Shown: positions 17,189 to 26,546 of the stretch, piece by piece
Numbering within the stretch: the stretch's first letter is position 1
Layout: each line of letters starts with the position of its first letter
Assembly: GCA_030446505.1 (NCBI GenBank)
Contig: JAUJND010000037.1
Location: 1-44,343 of the forward strand
Length of the DNA stretch: 44,343 nucleotides
DNA from: Chroococcidiopsidaceae cyanobacterium YX2bin18
GTDB taxonomy: Bacteria; Cyanobacteriota; Cyanobacteriia; Cyanobacteriales; Chroococcidiopsidaceae
Reading direction: 5' to 3'
Notes under the pieces: model-generated
Told to the model about the DNA's origin: nothing
What the model saw: only the letters and a program-made list of their open reading frames with translations
The model's database searches: none
Position numbers and translations under genes: made by a program

Positions 17189-17917
17189 TTAGTTCTGCGG
17201 ATACTCTTCCCACAAAGTCGTTATTTCACGCAGACTCTGGTGATTGCCATCGCCCAAAATGAGATGATCTAGCAGCGGAATACCCAAAAACTGCGCCCCT
17301 GCTAATAACTGACTAGTCAGATCAATGTCTTGCGGACTCGGTTCAACATTACCCGAAGGATGGTTATGAGCAACAATTACCCGCGTAGCTCCTTGACGAA
17401 TTACCTCCCGAAAAATTTCACGCGGAGCAGCTAAAGTTTCAGTTGCCGTGCCAATAGTAATCACTTGAGTGCCAATTAAGCGATTTTTCACATCTAGAAG
17501 CAGAACGGCAAAGCGCTCTTGAGTTTGCCACATCAAATCTTGACTAAGAGCAGCGGCAGCAGCTTGTGGGCTTTCTATTGGAGTACGGTCTAAGGGACGG
17601 GACTGAAATGCCCGTTTACCTAACTCAATCGCCGCCAGAATTGTTGTTGCCTTCGCTGCTTTAACCCCAGGGATTTGCATCAACTCTTGAGCACTAACAT
17701 CTCGCAGGACTGCTAAGGGATCGCGCTGGTGTTTGCTTAGTTCTTGGAGAATGTACTGTCCTAGACCTACAGCTGAGAGTTTTCCTTGCCCCTGACCTGT
17801 GCCTAGCAGAATTGCAATTAGTTCAGCTGTCGCCAAACTTCTGGCTCCATGAGTCAATAACCGCTCACGTGGTCGCTCTGTCGTCGGTATATCTGCAATT
17901 CTTAGACAATAAGTCAT
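17189..17917 (-). CDS. radC: RadC-family JAMM protein
   Basis: 242 residues. N-terminal [27 protein letters not shown], a helix-hairpin-helix-like region [25 protein letters not shown] (about 80-105), and the RadC/JAMM metal signature [20 protein letters not shown] (about 182-201). It was once linked to DNA repair, but the biochemical role is unresolved. Convergent with ppk2 across a 100-bp gap. Length and motifs are complete. Confidence 0.93.
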   Translation of the reverse strand: MTYCLRIADIPTTERPRERLLTHGARSLATAELIAILLGTGQGQGKLSAVGLGQYILQELSKHQRDPLAVLRDVSAQELMQIPGVKAAKATTILAAIELGKRAFQSRPLDRTPIESPQAAAAALSQDLMWQTQERFAVLLLDVKNRLIGTQVITIGTATETLAAPREIFREVIRQGATRVIVAHNHPSGNVEPSPQDIDLTSQLLAGAQFLGIPLLDHLILGDGNHQSLREITTLWEEYPQN

Positions 17918-18220
17918 AATTAAATTTAATATTTACTCAATACAATGAGATTACACGGCATAAAGTTAACGAGGTGTAGAGACTAATCGCACTTTTTCAT
18001 CCGCTTTTTGCACGTAGTAGAATCCTCAAGCCGAGTGCTTCTTTAGTTATGCCTCTTTTAGTCTAAAAAATCACACGGTTCCGATAAAATACTTAATATT
18101 AGCTGATTAAAATGGGTTGTAATTAAACCAAAAGCGTAAGTGATCACGCTTATTTAGCAATAAGATTTTATGTGAAATTAATTACCCTTACGGTAAATTT
18201 TGTATACCTCAAGACTATTG
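17918..18220. other. Gene-free stretch between radC and the PRK-like gene
   Basis: About 300 AT-rich bases. Both flanking genes are on the minus strand. It should hold the radC promoter and the end of the PRK-like transcript; I see no clear hairpin or coding frame. Confidence 0.5.
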
Positions 18221-19156
18221 CTATACTTGAGCAGCCTTGAGCATATGATAGGAAACTAATAACTGCGTCAAAGCTAAAGGATAACTCTGAAGCGTTTCTC
18301 CGGTTGTTCCAGTAAGCTTGCCTAGTTCTAGGTTACCTTCTAGGCTACAGATAGTACTTAAATAAGGCAAATCACTACATATTATCTTTTCTAGCTCCCT
18401 CACCTGTTCCTTAGTCGCATGACCATCAACTTCAAGCGCATCAACAGGCTTGTTCATATCTCGGTCTAGTTCTAGACGAATCGCTGGCGTGGAATTAGTA
18501 CTACTTGGACTCAAAATCTGGGTAAAATCTGGGTGTGGAACAGTAGGTCGAAGTACCAGCCGCACATTTAGGTGTCCATTACTCTCATTCGCTAGGTCGC
18601 CGGGTGGGTAAAAACTGACTACGACATCTGCCCACTGACGCTGAGGACGGATAAATGCCTCTGAGTCTGGTTCGCGCTTTTGGAGTTCAGCCACAACCTG
18701 TGACTCCGTATAACCCCGCTTGAGCGTATCTCGCTTAACTTTCCACTTAGTACGTAGTGATTCAGGTGGAGCAAGGTAAACTTTTAAATCGTAGCAGTCG
18801 CGTGCTCCAGAGGTTGCATACCCAAGTAATCCCTCAAGGATCACAAATTTATTAGGCTTGATATATTGCGGCGGCTCAAATGTACCAGTTTTGTGACTAT
18901 AGACTGGCTTCAAAATCGGCTGTCCTACTCGCAGCAGGGACAAGTGCTGCTGCATGATATCTAAATAGTTGCAATCAGGATGCAGCGCCGTGATTCCAAG
19001 TTCGGCTCGCTGAGTGCGATCATATCGGTGGTAATCATCCGTACAAATAACCGTGACATTTTCCTCGCCCAGTACCTGAGCAATCCCCTTAGTCAGCGTT
19101 GTTTTACCAGCTGCGCTGTCACCGACGATACCAAGAATAATTGGGCGATCGCTCAT
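18221..19156 (-). CDS. Phosphoribulokinase/uridine kinase family protein (PRK paralogue)
   Basis: Start placed at the ATG at 19156, with AGGAG six bases upstream; a TTG five codons earlier (19171) is less likely. 311 residues. P-loop GIVGDSAAGKTTL (about 9-21), CTDDYHRYDRTQRAELGITALHP (about 38-60) and EGLLGY (about 108-113) match PRK. The closing region PQRQWADVVVSFYPPG also fits. It differs from the Calvin-cycle PRK: the regulatory cysteine pair is not evident near the P-loop (Ala-Ala instead of Gly-Cys), and the sequence diverges after residue 115. It is probably a paralogue of unknown substrate rather than the main PRK. Confidence 0.8.
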   Translation of the reverse strand: MSDRPIILGIVGDSAAGKTTLTKGIAQVLGEENVTVICTDDYHRYDRTQRAELGITALHPDCNYLDIMQQHLSLLRVGQPILKPVYSHKTGTFEPPQYIKPNKFVILEGLLGYATSGARDCYDLKVYLAPPESLRTKWKVKRDTLKRGYTESQVVAELQKREPDSEAFIRPQRQWADVVVSFYPPGDLANESNGHLNVRLVLRPTVPHPDFTQILSPSSTNSTPAIRLELDRDMNKPVDALEVDGHATKEQVRELEKIICSDLPYLSTICSLEGNLELGKLTGTTGETLQSYPLALTQLLVSYHMLKAAQV

Positions 19157-19307
19157 GATACTCCTAGACAAGAGAAAGTCTCGTGGTTAATTTAAAGTTG
19201 TTCTAATTTTACGGGAGAAGGGTTATCCACTAATACCCTAATTCTAGAATCGTCTTGAAAAAAATCGTTCTGCGCACTAAACGTTTAATGTGTGTCCGTA
19301 AATTTAT

Positions 19308-19949
19308 CTATTTGCTTGCTATTTTTTGCATATTTATGCTTTTTTCGCTTCTAGATGAGGCACGCACACGCCCCCAGCCATCAGCGTAAAAGGAACTAAT
19401 TCCGCAAGGCTCTAGTAGCTGTTTCAACTTCAACTGGAGAAATTCATCCTTGCGCCCACCAAACACGTAGGCGGGAACTTTACCACTTCGCTGGTCAATC
19501 GCATACCATAGCCAACGAGGGTTAGCTTGCCAACGTAGCTCCACATCTCGTCTAGCTAAGATTCAGGTCGAGCACACTCTTCAGGCGACTCAGTTAGACA
19601 ACTTTCCGCTTCAACTTGCTCTGGGTTCAGTTGCTTTAATACCTTCAGGTTAACGGCGTTGGAGTATATATTCTTTTTTAATTCCCGAATAACTTTACTG
19701 GGACTGACGTGCAACATACGAGCTGTATCCCGAACTCTACTGCCATTTAGTGCTATATCCACAATCTGCGGTTTCACTTGCCGAGATTGACCTGGATAAG
19801 CATAAGGCTAAGATAAACCTCCGACCATCGCAGACATTCTCCCGACATTTATAGCGCTGCTTTGCTTGCGAACTCTTGCCATGCTTAACATTATCTCTAC
19901 CATGGCAGTTAGGACATTGGAGCGTCTGAAAAAGCATAGGAGAGTTCAA
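19308..19949 (-). mobile_element. IS1-family transposase remnant
   Basis: Three minus-strand pieces in order: a zinc-ribbon start LQCPNCHGRDNVKHG (19737-19949), a middle helix-turn-helix piece VDIALNGSRVRDTARMLHVS (19556-19777), and the InsB catalytic piece WQANPRWLWYAIDQRSGKV, VFGGRKDEFLQLKLKQLL and YADGWG (19308-19544). Each is in a different frame, and a further shift follows DGWG. No intact transposase and no clear terminal repeats. A different copy from the one at 29590. Confidence 0.85.
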
Positions 19950-20243
19950 TAAATCTATGGCTCTAGTTTCCTTCTCTTAACTTAGCTCCTCCACAGCTTA
20001 ATAACACCTCCAAGATTAGAAGATTAGTTCTTTGTTAGAGATGCTGAGCGATTGTTCGCCCTGAATCTCTAAATTAGGCTTTCCTTAGCAATAACTTAGT
20101 CATTACATCTGTAGTTAATGAACAACTACTTTAAAACCAAACATAAAAGCCAGGTAAGTTTACAGCTATTATGCTCAAACTTCCTGACTTTATTTAAGTA
20201 TGCATCTAGCTAAATCAGTTATTCGATTGGAGTTAAGCATATA

Positions 20244-20877
20244 TTAATCAACAGCATCCGTGAGGGCATCAGTCGTCTTATCTACGCTTCGCTCTGCACC
20301 TCTAACAAATTGATTTACTTTGTCTTGGATAAAATTAGAGGTGTTTTTTCCGGCTTCATTTGCCTTGCTTTGAACTAATTCAGGGTGCTTTCAGCTGCAC
20401 GTTGAGTTTTGTCGGCTACCTTGTCAACTGCCCGACTAGCACTTCTATCTAAATCGTAAGCTGTACCTCGTGCGCTTTCCTTGACATTCTCACCAGCACG
20501 GTTAGCACTTCTATTTAAGCCGCTAAATGCTCCACGAGTATTATCTTTAACATCTTCACTCGCGCCGATTAACACCCTAGTTGCGTCTTTAGTAGCATTC
20601 ACAGTGCTGTCCTTGACATTTTCGACACTTTGCTTCGCTGACCTTCCTAAATTATCGTGTCTTGAGCTTTGTACTTAGTATTTTCAGCACTTTGCTGCAA
20701 ATTTTTTGCCCAAATCTTCAGCATTTTCACCTTTCTTATCAAGAATACGTCTAGTGTTTTTCTCCGACGTTACTTGTCTGGTCAATCGTTCCGTTCAGCA
20801 TTCTCTTTAAGAGCCGCTGCCTTATCTGCCGCAGCTCCAGCCTGTTTAGTTCTGGAATTCTGCATCGCTGAACTCAT
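20244..20877 (-). pseudogene. Amphipathic-repeat (LEA/apolipoprotein-like) protein, frameshifted
   Basis: Start MSSAMQNSRTKQAGAAADKA at 20877, then frame changes. Pieces: GENAEDLGKKFAAK, a long middle (20375-20602 and upstream) with the repeated pattern SANRAGENVKESARGTAYDL, DRSASRAVDKVADKTQRAAE, and a C-terminal piece VRGAERSVDKTTDALTDAVD ending at 20244. The 11-residue-like Ala/Lys/Asp repeats predict long amphipathic helices, as in LEA or membrane-associated stress proteins. At least three frameshifts. Reassembled it would be about 200 residues. Function is inferred from composition only. Confidence 0.6.
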
Positions 20878-20931
20878 TCATCGTTCCCCCCTTGGAAGCG
20901 ATTAGTTGTAGCCGCTTCAGGGACCTCTGGT

Positions 20932-21135
20932 CTAGGATTCTTTGCTTGTACTCGATTCAGATTGTAATCCCAAGGGACTTCTTTGTCTTGTACCCCCTAT
21001 TCCAGTGTCTCCAGTATTGTTGCAAGCTGTGCTAACAAACAACAAAAATCCTGCTAGAAAAGTCATCAATATTTGACGTAGGCGAACCTTTTGAAATGCA
21101 GCAATGACTCTATTCATATCAAAACTCCGTGCCAT
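20932..21135 (-). CDS. Small putative lipoprotein
   Basis: 67 residues. A basic start (MARSFDMNRVIAAFQKVRLR; the start could also be the Met at residue 7), a hydrophobic core ILMTFLAGFLLFV and a lipobox STAC make a clear lipoprotein signal. The mature part is short, polar and Gly/Ser-rich (NNTGDTGIGGTRQ). It closely resembles the protein at 21664-21858, and both look like the small DUF6658-type cyanobacterial lipoproteins as I remember them; that label needs a profile search. The mature tail is shorter than the expected PQNPP...NNPYK type, so it may be partly decayed. Confidence 0.6.
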   Translation of the reverse strand: MARSFDMNRVIAAFQKVRLRQILMTFLAGFLLFVSTACNNTGDTGIGGTRQRSPLGLQSESSTSKES

Positions 21136-21359
21136 TTTTTGATTGAGTTAAACTTGAACTAAAAACAGCCCCAATTCTTTTGATTTGAGATTAAATTCTA
21201 AATTTCAAATTTAGAGTGCTTGTCATCAATAAATACAACAAGCGCTTTGAAATGAAACTTTAAAAATTGGGGCAAAAACTAGTTTTTTGCTAAGTGCCGT
21301 GTGATTGCTTTGCAACTCAGATGTCTTTCAAAAGCCTCATCTGACTTCTCTTTCACGAA

Positions 21360-21560
21360 AGCCCAATAGCCTTTTTAAATGCCTCCGTAGCAGTCTCAAT
21401 CCGATTTTCAAGTCGTTCGCCTAAATCTTCATTGCGCTGGTTTAACCCACCAGGTTCAGCTCTCGGCAATCTTTACCTGTTATTATCGGCAGTTGTGCTT
21501 CTTTTCTCGGCTCTACTTGCTGGTTCCTCAGCACCAGGGTAAAGAATCCTCTAGATTCTT
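21360..21560 (-). pseudogene. Decayed C-terminal coding remnant
   Basis: Minus-strand frames give SRAEKRSTTADNNR, then after a shift RLPRAEPGGLNQRNEDLGER and LENRIETATEAFKKAIGLS with a stop near 21360. The pieces join sensibly and look like the tail of an amphipathic or lipoprotein-type protein. It may once have continued the small lipoprotein at 21664. Confidence 0.4.
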
Positions 21561-21663
21561 TATTTCGAGAGTTAAATCTGCGGCAATCATTGGTTTATAT
21601 TTAGCTGCAAGCTAGCTTGGTTATGTCCGGACTTGGTTTTGTGTTATTTACTTTAGGATCTGC

Positions 21664-21858
21664 TTAGACATCCTTAAGTTTGTGTAACCGTTCCACCAGA
21701 CTTTTATATGGATTATTTGCACCGCCAGCTTGAACGGCTGGGTTGTTAGGATTGCCTTGAGCAGTTGCCCCGTTACAAGCTGTGCTGAACAATACCTGGG
21801 TTACACCTACAAAAAAGACGGTTAAAATTTGGCGCCAGTCGCAGTTTGAAGAAGCCAT
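21664..21858 (-). CDS. Small putative lipoprotein, paralogue of the 20932 gene
   Basis: 64 residues. The signal region RQILTVFFVGVTQVLFSTAC ends in lipobox STAC; the mature part is polar: NGATAQGNPNNPAVQAGG then ANNPYKSLVERLHKLKDV. The NNPxVQxGGxNNPYK pattern is what I associate with DUF6658-like cyanobacterial proteins. The tail after NPYK differs from that pattern and the next downstream remnant (21360-21560) reads like missing C-terminal sequence, so this copy may also be truncated. Confidence 0.55.
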   Translation of the reverse strand: MASSNCDWRQILTVFFVGVTQVLFSTACNGATAQGNPNNPAVQAGGANNPYKSLVERLHKLKDV

Positions 21859-22340
21859 TAACTATTCACAAAGTCCTCCTTTTAAGTTCGAGTAAAGCAA
21901 ATATTTCGCTTAATCGGTTTTCTTTCGTTATCGTAAGTTTTTTAAGTGGACCGTTTCTCCGAAACGTATCATCTTGTAATCAGTTCAACAGCTTTGGGAA
22001 ACGAGAGTTAGCTTTATTAAATGGATTAGCTAATATTTAGCCACCAATCGCAGATAATACGAAGTAAAAAAGATCGCTGCCTCTAACAAGGTCTCATTCA
22101 GATTAAACTTATAATCTCTAGTTTTCTAACCCTAGAGAGATTCAGATGATGGCTCTACCATAATGGTCTATCAGGGTGGGGTTGAGGTTAATAAAAGTAC
22201 AGATTAGCTGATTTGAAGCAGTAAAAAGTAATTGTGACAATATTTAGGTTTACTCTTTGTCACACTTAAAAGCGATAGTCGGATTAAGCTTGATGCAAGG
22301 AGACATCAAATTTCTAAATTTTTAAAGCAATAGTCACATT
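21859..22340. other. Gene-free stretch
   Basis: About 480 AT-rich bases between the minus-strand lipoprotein gene and the plus-strand YbhN-like pseudogene. It would contain both ancestral promoters. No coding frame or hairpin of note was seen. Confidence 0.5.
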
Positions 22341-22362
22341 TACAAGCCTTACCGCAAAAAAT

Positions 22363-23270
22363 TTAGGTATTTTGGGTGGGACGCTGTTTTTTACAGTAAA
22401 AGCCCTTAAAGATCATTGGTGTAGTTACAGTTATTTTCAAATTGATGCGGTAGGATGGGCAACTTGGCTATGATCGCTTTAGGTGTGACTTTGCTCGCAC
22501 ACATTTGGTCTGGATGGATATGGACTTGGATTCATGAACTAAATCAGCCTGTTCCCAATGCCCAGTTTGTTCAAATTTATCCAAAACCAATATTGCCAAG
22601 TATCTACCAGGCAATGTCTGGCATTATTATGGTCGAATTTTCAGCTGCACAAACTGCGGGTATTCCTGTTGGTACAGCAACTCTAAGCGTCTTGCTAGAA
22701 CCCGTTATTAATGGCTGCGGCTGCATAGTAGTATTAATTGGGGTTCAGCCTATATCTAACAGCCGGTGTCACACTACAACTCTTACCTATCACTGGTTTG
22801 GCATTCGTGTTAATAGCGGTTCATCCCTGATTTTTAAACGCGCAATCCACTTTCTATAGGCAATGATTCTAAAGCAAATAGAAGTTCTTAGCACTGTTGA
22901 GGACAACGTATTTCGTTACGTTATTATCCCTTAACCCTTGTTAGGCGAGTTAGGCTTTATTGGACTCCGTGGCTTTGGATTTTTATTTACGCCGCTTGCT
23001 CTCAGAGCTTTGGACTTGAGTCAAATTCCTTTTACTACTAGGCGCTTTTTAGCTTTGCATGGATTTGCAGGGTCTAGTTGTTCCCTCGCACCTGGTGGGT
23101 TAGGTGTTTTTGAAGCAACGGCGATTGCAGCTTTTGCAGCAACGCTTTTCTGGAGGTTTAATCATTAAAGGATCGCCTTATACCGTGTAATCAGCATTCT
23201 CGCTGAGACTATTGGTGCTTGGGCTTGTTTGGCTAGACGAACAGCGTTGTTCTATGATAGGTATTATTAA
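22363..23270 (+). pseudogene. Lysylphosphatidylglycerol-synthase-TM/YbhN-like membrane protein, frameshifted
   Basis: Pieces in three frames: LGILGGTLFFTVKALKDHW (from 22363), then MIALGVTLLAHIWSGWIW with WTWIHELNQPVPNAQFVQIY, then AGIPVGTATLSVLLEP, then LGELGFIGLRGFGFLF, then APGGLGVFEATAIAAFAA, and finally ALYRVISILAETIGAWA to the stop at 23270. APGGLGVFE is the family's conserved loop. The protein was a polytopic inner-membrane protein of about 300 residues. At least four frameshifts and an internal loss. Confidence 0.75.
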
Positions 23271-23290
23271 TCAATTGTTGCTTATATTCT

Positions 23291-23497
23291 TTAATTAAGT
23301 TTTACTTTATTACATTGTCTACATAAATAGGTAAACATTATTTCACAAATCTCTATAGAATTATTTGCCGCATCTATCTATGGTTTTGGAGCATCTTCAC
23401 AATAAATGCATTCTTGGTCTGCTCAATACCTGCTTCTGCCTTTGAAGTTATTAAGAGTAGATAATTGATTATTTAATAGTTTTGTCGAATCAACCAT
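23291..23497 (-). pseudogene. Small zinc-ribbon-like protein with two in-frame stops
   Basis: One minus-strand frame runs 69 codons: MVDSTKLLNNQLSTLNNF, a TGA, ADQECIYCEDAPKP, a TAG, then IDAANNSIEICEIM and FTYLCRQCNKVKLN. Two CxxC pairs suggest a zinc ribbon. The stops are spaced within otherwise sensible sequence. No family recognised. Confidence 0.35.
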
Positions 23498-23713
23498 GAG
23501 AAGTCTCTTTTATTTAATAAACTAATTTTGTTTGCTTATACTTACGTATGTTATTACTTAAAGTATGAAGGTTTAACGTTTAAATTATATTCTATATAAA
23601 GGTTTAATGTTTATATTTTGAACTGATTTACTATAAAGACATATTGTAAGTTATCTAAAGTATTTTTATGTATGTCTTTAAATAATACATTAACTTTTAA
23701 GTCATTTGCACTC

Positions 23714-24188
23714 TTAAATAGCTAGCTGTTCATAAGAATGAGCAATTTTTATTAATCCAAACTCCACAGTATAAACATGACCATAACCTTCTCTAAGTTG
23801 TTCTATTGTTATACCCATTTTACAAGCTAAATTTTCTTTCAGTAGATCCAAAAAAACCAAAATTTGCTTTATTTATCTGATGAATAACACCCGTGAGAAT
23901 AAGGCTTTTTTGCTGGTCTATTTCTTTACTACTAAGGCTACAAAATTGGTTTGTTTTTTTCTGACGATGTTCTACCCAACATTTATGGATTTTCCAAGGG
24001 AACTTTAGGCTATCAAATAAAACCGAATCATTAAAACCGTTAGTGTAGTAATATACTCTTCTCCACACCACCAGCATTTCTTGGGACGAGTTTTGGTGAC
24101 TTCAGTTTGAGATAAATTAGAGAGTGCGAGCTAGACAAATTAACGGTAGTTCCTTTTTACAATCGTCACAACCACAGTTATAGCTCAT
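23714..24188 (-). pseudogene. Broken gene for an unidentified Cys-containing protein
   Basis: Starts MSYNCGCDDCKKELPLICLA, shifts, continues TEVTKTRPKKCWWCGEEY, shifts to WKIHKCWVEHRQKKTNQFCS and QQKSLILTGVIHQINKANFG, then shifts to KENLACKMGITIEQLREGYG and FGLIKIAHSYEQLAI with the stop at 23714. The CWWCGE motif resembles HNH-type zinc knuckles, but the rest does not, so I leave it unassigned. Confidence 0.45.
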
Positions 24189-24283
24189 ATAATTTCTTTA
24201 TCTTCTCAAAAAGTTCGCTTCCTTCAGAAGATAGCTTTTATAATTTGACTTAAGCCTCGAGTGAAATAGCTGAATATATTATT

Positions 24284-25138
24284 CTAAGTGTTTGTACTAT
24301 CTATAACTAAATACTGAGGGTAAATCTGGAAAGGTTGTTTCTGTGCCAATCGTTGCAACATTAACCTGATGTTTGCCACGGGAGATAAGCCCAAATAATG
24401 TTTGCGGTAAAATTTCATAGTCCTTGCTAAGTCGGCTGCACCACTTAAACTAGCCAAACGTCGGCTCGACAATTTCTATCGAGGCAAAGGAACGAAGCTG
24501 ATCGTTGGATCTTGGCGCAGTACCACTTATACAACCTAACAATGGGTATCTATTACCCAACGCATAAAATCTTCTGTCCTTGGTACGCAGCCATCCACCC
24601 TCCCACGGTTAAAGGCTGCACCAATGCCGTACCTGCGGATTGTTGAGCAAAGACGCGTTTAGCTCCTGCTCGTTCTGAAACACTGGCTGCCGTATCTTCA
24701 CCACCATCAGTACTAAACCGAGTATCCACTAATAAGCCGCTTTCGCCCCTTAATCTTTAGCAGTATTGTAACCAACTTCAATTGCCCCAGGGTTGCACTC
24801 TTGACCAATTAATTGTCTAGAATTGCTGCTCCTCGCAGAGGATGTCCGGTCTTGGCTGACCGCACCCATTAATATGAAAGTTTTTGGCAGAATACTTCTT
24901 CCCAAAATACTTCCGTAGTTTGTAATTGATGCCGCTCCCAAGTGCCATCCACAGCACGCTGGTGCATTAACAATATACGGTCTTCCAGGCAGGAAAGTCA
25001 TGAGTTCTTACTGCTCATTCTCTAAGATTGCTTGGATCGGATTGGGACATGGCTCTTTTAACGCCGTCAAACTAATTTGCTTTGACAGCCTATCGTTTTG
25101 AGAGAGCTTTCCTTTCTTTTCAGACATTCTCTTAGGCA
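24284..25138 (-). pseudogene. Heavily decayed unidentified coding region
   Basis: Minus-strand sense moves among all three frames: MSEKKGKLSQNDRLSKQISL with TALKEPCPNPIQAILE (about 25010-25138), QRAVDGTWERHQLQTTEVFW (about 24900-24965), LIGQECNPGAIEVGYNTAKD (24750 on), then LLVDTRFSTDGGEDTAASVS with AGAKRVFAQQSAGTALVQP, and FYRKHYLGLSPVANIRLMLQ with LAQKQPFQIYPQYLVIDS (24284-24472). The pieces look like one or two proteins of 250 residues or more. I could not place the family. Confidence 0.4.
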
Positions 25139-25400
25139 TCGTTCCTGGACTCCTGCTCCTTCACTCTACCTTCCGTCTGCTAAAAGTGCCGTAAAACTGC
25201 TTTCATCAGCATTTTATCTCGTATTTATTTAACATTTTTTCACAGTTCCATTAGGCTGGTTATGAAATTCTGAAGCTAAGGTGAGAACAACGGTGTTTAT
25301 CCAGGAATAAATAATTTTTTTATACCTTACATAAAAATATCCCGCTAGCCTAAATAGTTCAGCAGGAGAAAATTAATTTTAATAATTTGTAGCCTTAAAA

Positions 25401-25577
25401 CTACAGGATGCCCCAAAATGGAGGTTGACCAGAAAAAATTTTCCTAATCAGCGCAGCGGATAAAAAGCCAAACCATAGCCAAACGACCATTCCAAATTTC
25501 GGCTTGAGGAGTAAAGCCCCAGTGCCAAGTATTGCAGTCATCCATAATTAAATAGTAACTTTTGTTGTGTCCTGCAT
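25401..25577 (-). pseudogene. High-light-inducible protein (Hlip), copy 1, frameshifted
   Basis: ATG at 25577 reads MQDTTKVTI then stops; one frame over it continues DDCNTWHWGFTPQAEIWNGR and LAM, the chlorophyll-binding helix signature (E..NGR). A second shift gives FGFLSAALIRKIFSGQPP to the stop at 25401. Hlips are single-helix thylakoid proteins that protect photosystems. Two frameshifts in a protein of under 60 residues make it a pseudogene. Confidence 0.85.
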
Positions 25578-25689
25578 AACTTGTACTCCAAAAAGTTTAA
25601 ATATGTAATGGTTTATCTAGTTATGTAAATTAATATAACAAATGTCTCTTAAAAAATGCATTACAAAAAAGTTGCTATTTTGACCTCTT

Positions 25690-25860
25690 CACGAATCATT
25701 TATTGCTCCTCAGACTGAAAGTCTGGAGCTACACATACAAAGTTGTCTCCACAGGTTTCAGTGGACTTTAGCTTACGTAGTTGGGCTTGCCTTCTGTGGT
25801 TCGCGAATCTATTTACTGGTAGCTGTCTCTTCTTTCACTTTGACTTTTATCCCGACAAAG
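25690..25860. other. Stem-loop-rich AT segment between the hlip copies
   Basis: Contains CAGACT-GAA-AGTCTG (near 25699) followed by GGAGCTACA and further small inverted repeats. This resembles terminal hairpins of IS200/IS605-type elements in cyanobacteria, but no transposase is present. A tentative remnant. Confidence 0.25.
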
Positions 25861-25873
25861 TGACAGAAGAAGA

Positions 25874-26192
25874 TTATGCAAGATGTCTATTGAGTTGAAA
25901 AAAGTTAAGGTTCCAGAAAATATTGAAAAATTGGTGAAGAATAACCTGGGAGTTGGATGGACAACCCCAGGCTAGGTACTTAACTATTAACCTCTTAGCT
26001 TTAAAAGCTTCAGTTTTAAAGGATTCCCAGTAGTGAAGAAAGCCTTGACCGAAAATCTCAATTAGGCGGCGGCTAAAAAGCCAATCGCTGCTAAACGACC
26101 ATTCCAAAGTTCAGCTTGAGGAGTAAAGCCCCAACGCCAAGCATTACGATCGTCTACATTATAGGAGGGGTAACTTTTGTTGTATTTTGCAT
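25874..26192 (-). pseudogene. High-light-inducible protein (Hlip), copy 2, frameshifted
   Basis: ATG at 26192 reads MQNTTKVTPPIM then TAG. One frame over, YPSYNVDDRNAWRWGFTPQA and ELWNGRLAAIGFLAAA give the Hlip helix, ending in a stop caused by a missing C (GCCGCCGC-TAATTG). The following frame supplies LIEIFGQGFLHYWESF and runs on to 25874. The first shift is at the same place as in copy 1. Confidence 0.85.
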
Positions 26193-26546
26193 GGTTGTTG
26201 CTCCGTACCGATTCAGCTTTAGTTAAGTAACGTAACTTCTTTATGTAAATAAATGTAACTGATGCAGCTTTAAACATCTCTGTCTTAAACAAGAGAATGC
26301 TCATTTGAGAAAAAATAGCTCAATCCCAGTTTATTTTTTAGAGCTTTAGTACCGCGATTGAGCACCTGTAAATTCATTAAAAAGAGCTATGGAGGCTCAA
26401 GATTGTAAATATAATTGGATTTTAAATCAAGCTAGTTACTTCAGAGGAGTTTCTTTAACCAACTGGACATATTGCTCAGCGCTCTAAACGTGTTTTTTGA
26501 TAAACTTGTCAGAAATATCTATTGCAGGACTAATTGAGATTGCTGA

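Noticed and set aside
20481..20905. Plus-strand hydrophobic frames opposite the LEA-like remnant
   Set aside because: Hydrophobic readings are the complement of Ala/Lys/Asp codons; the minus strand has the meaningful repeats.
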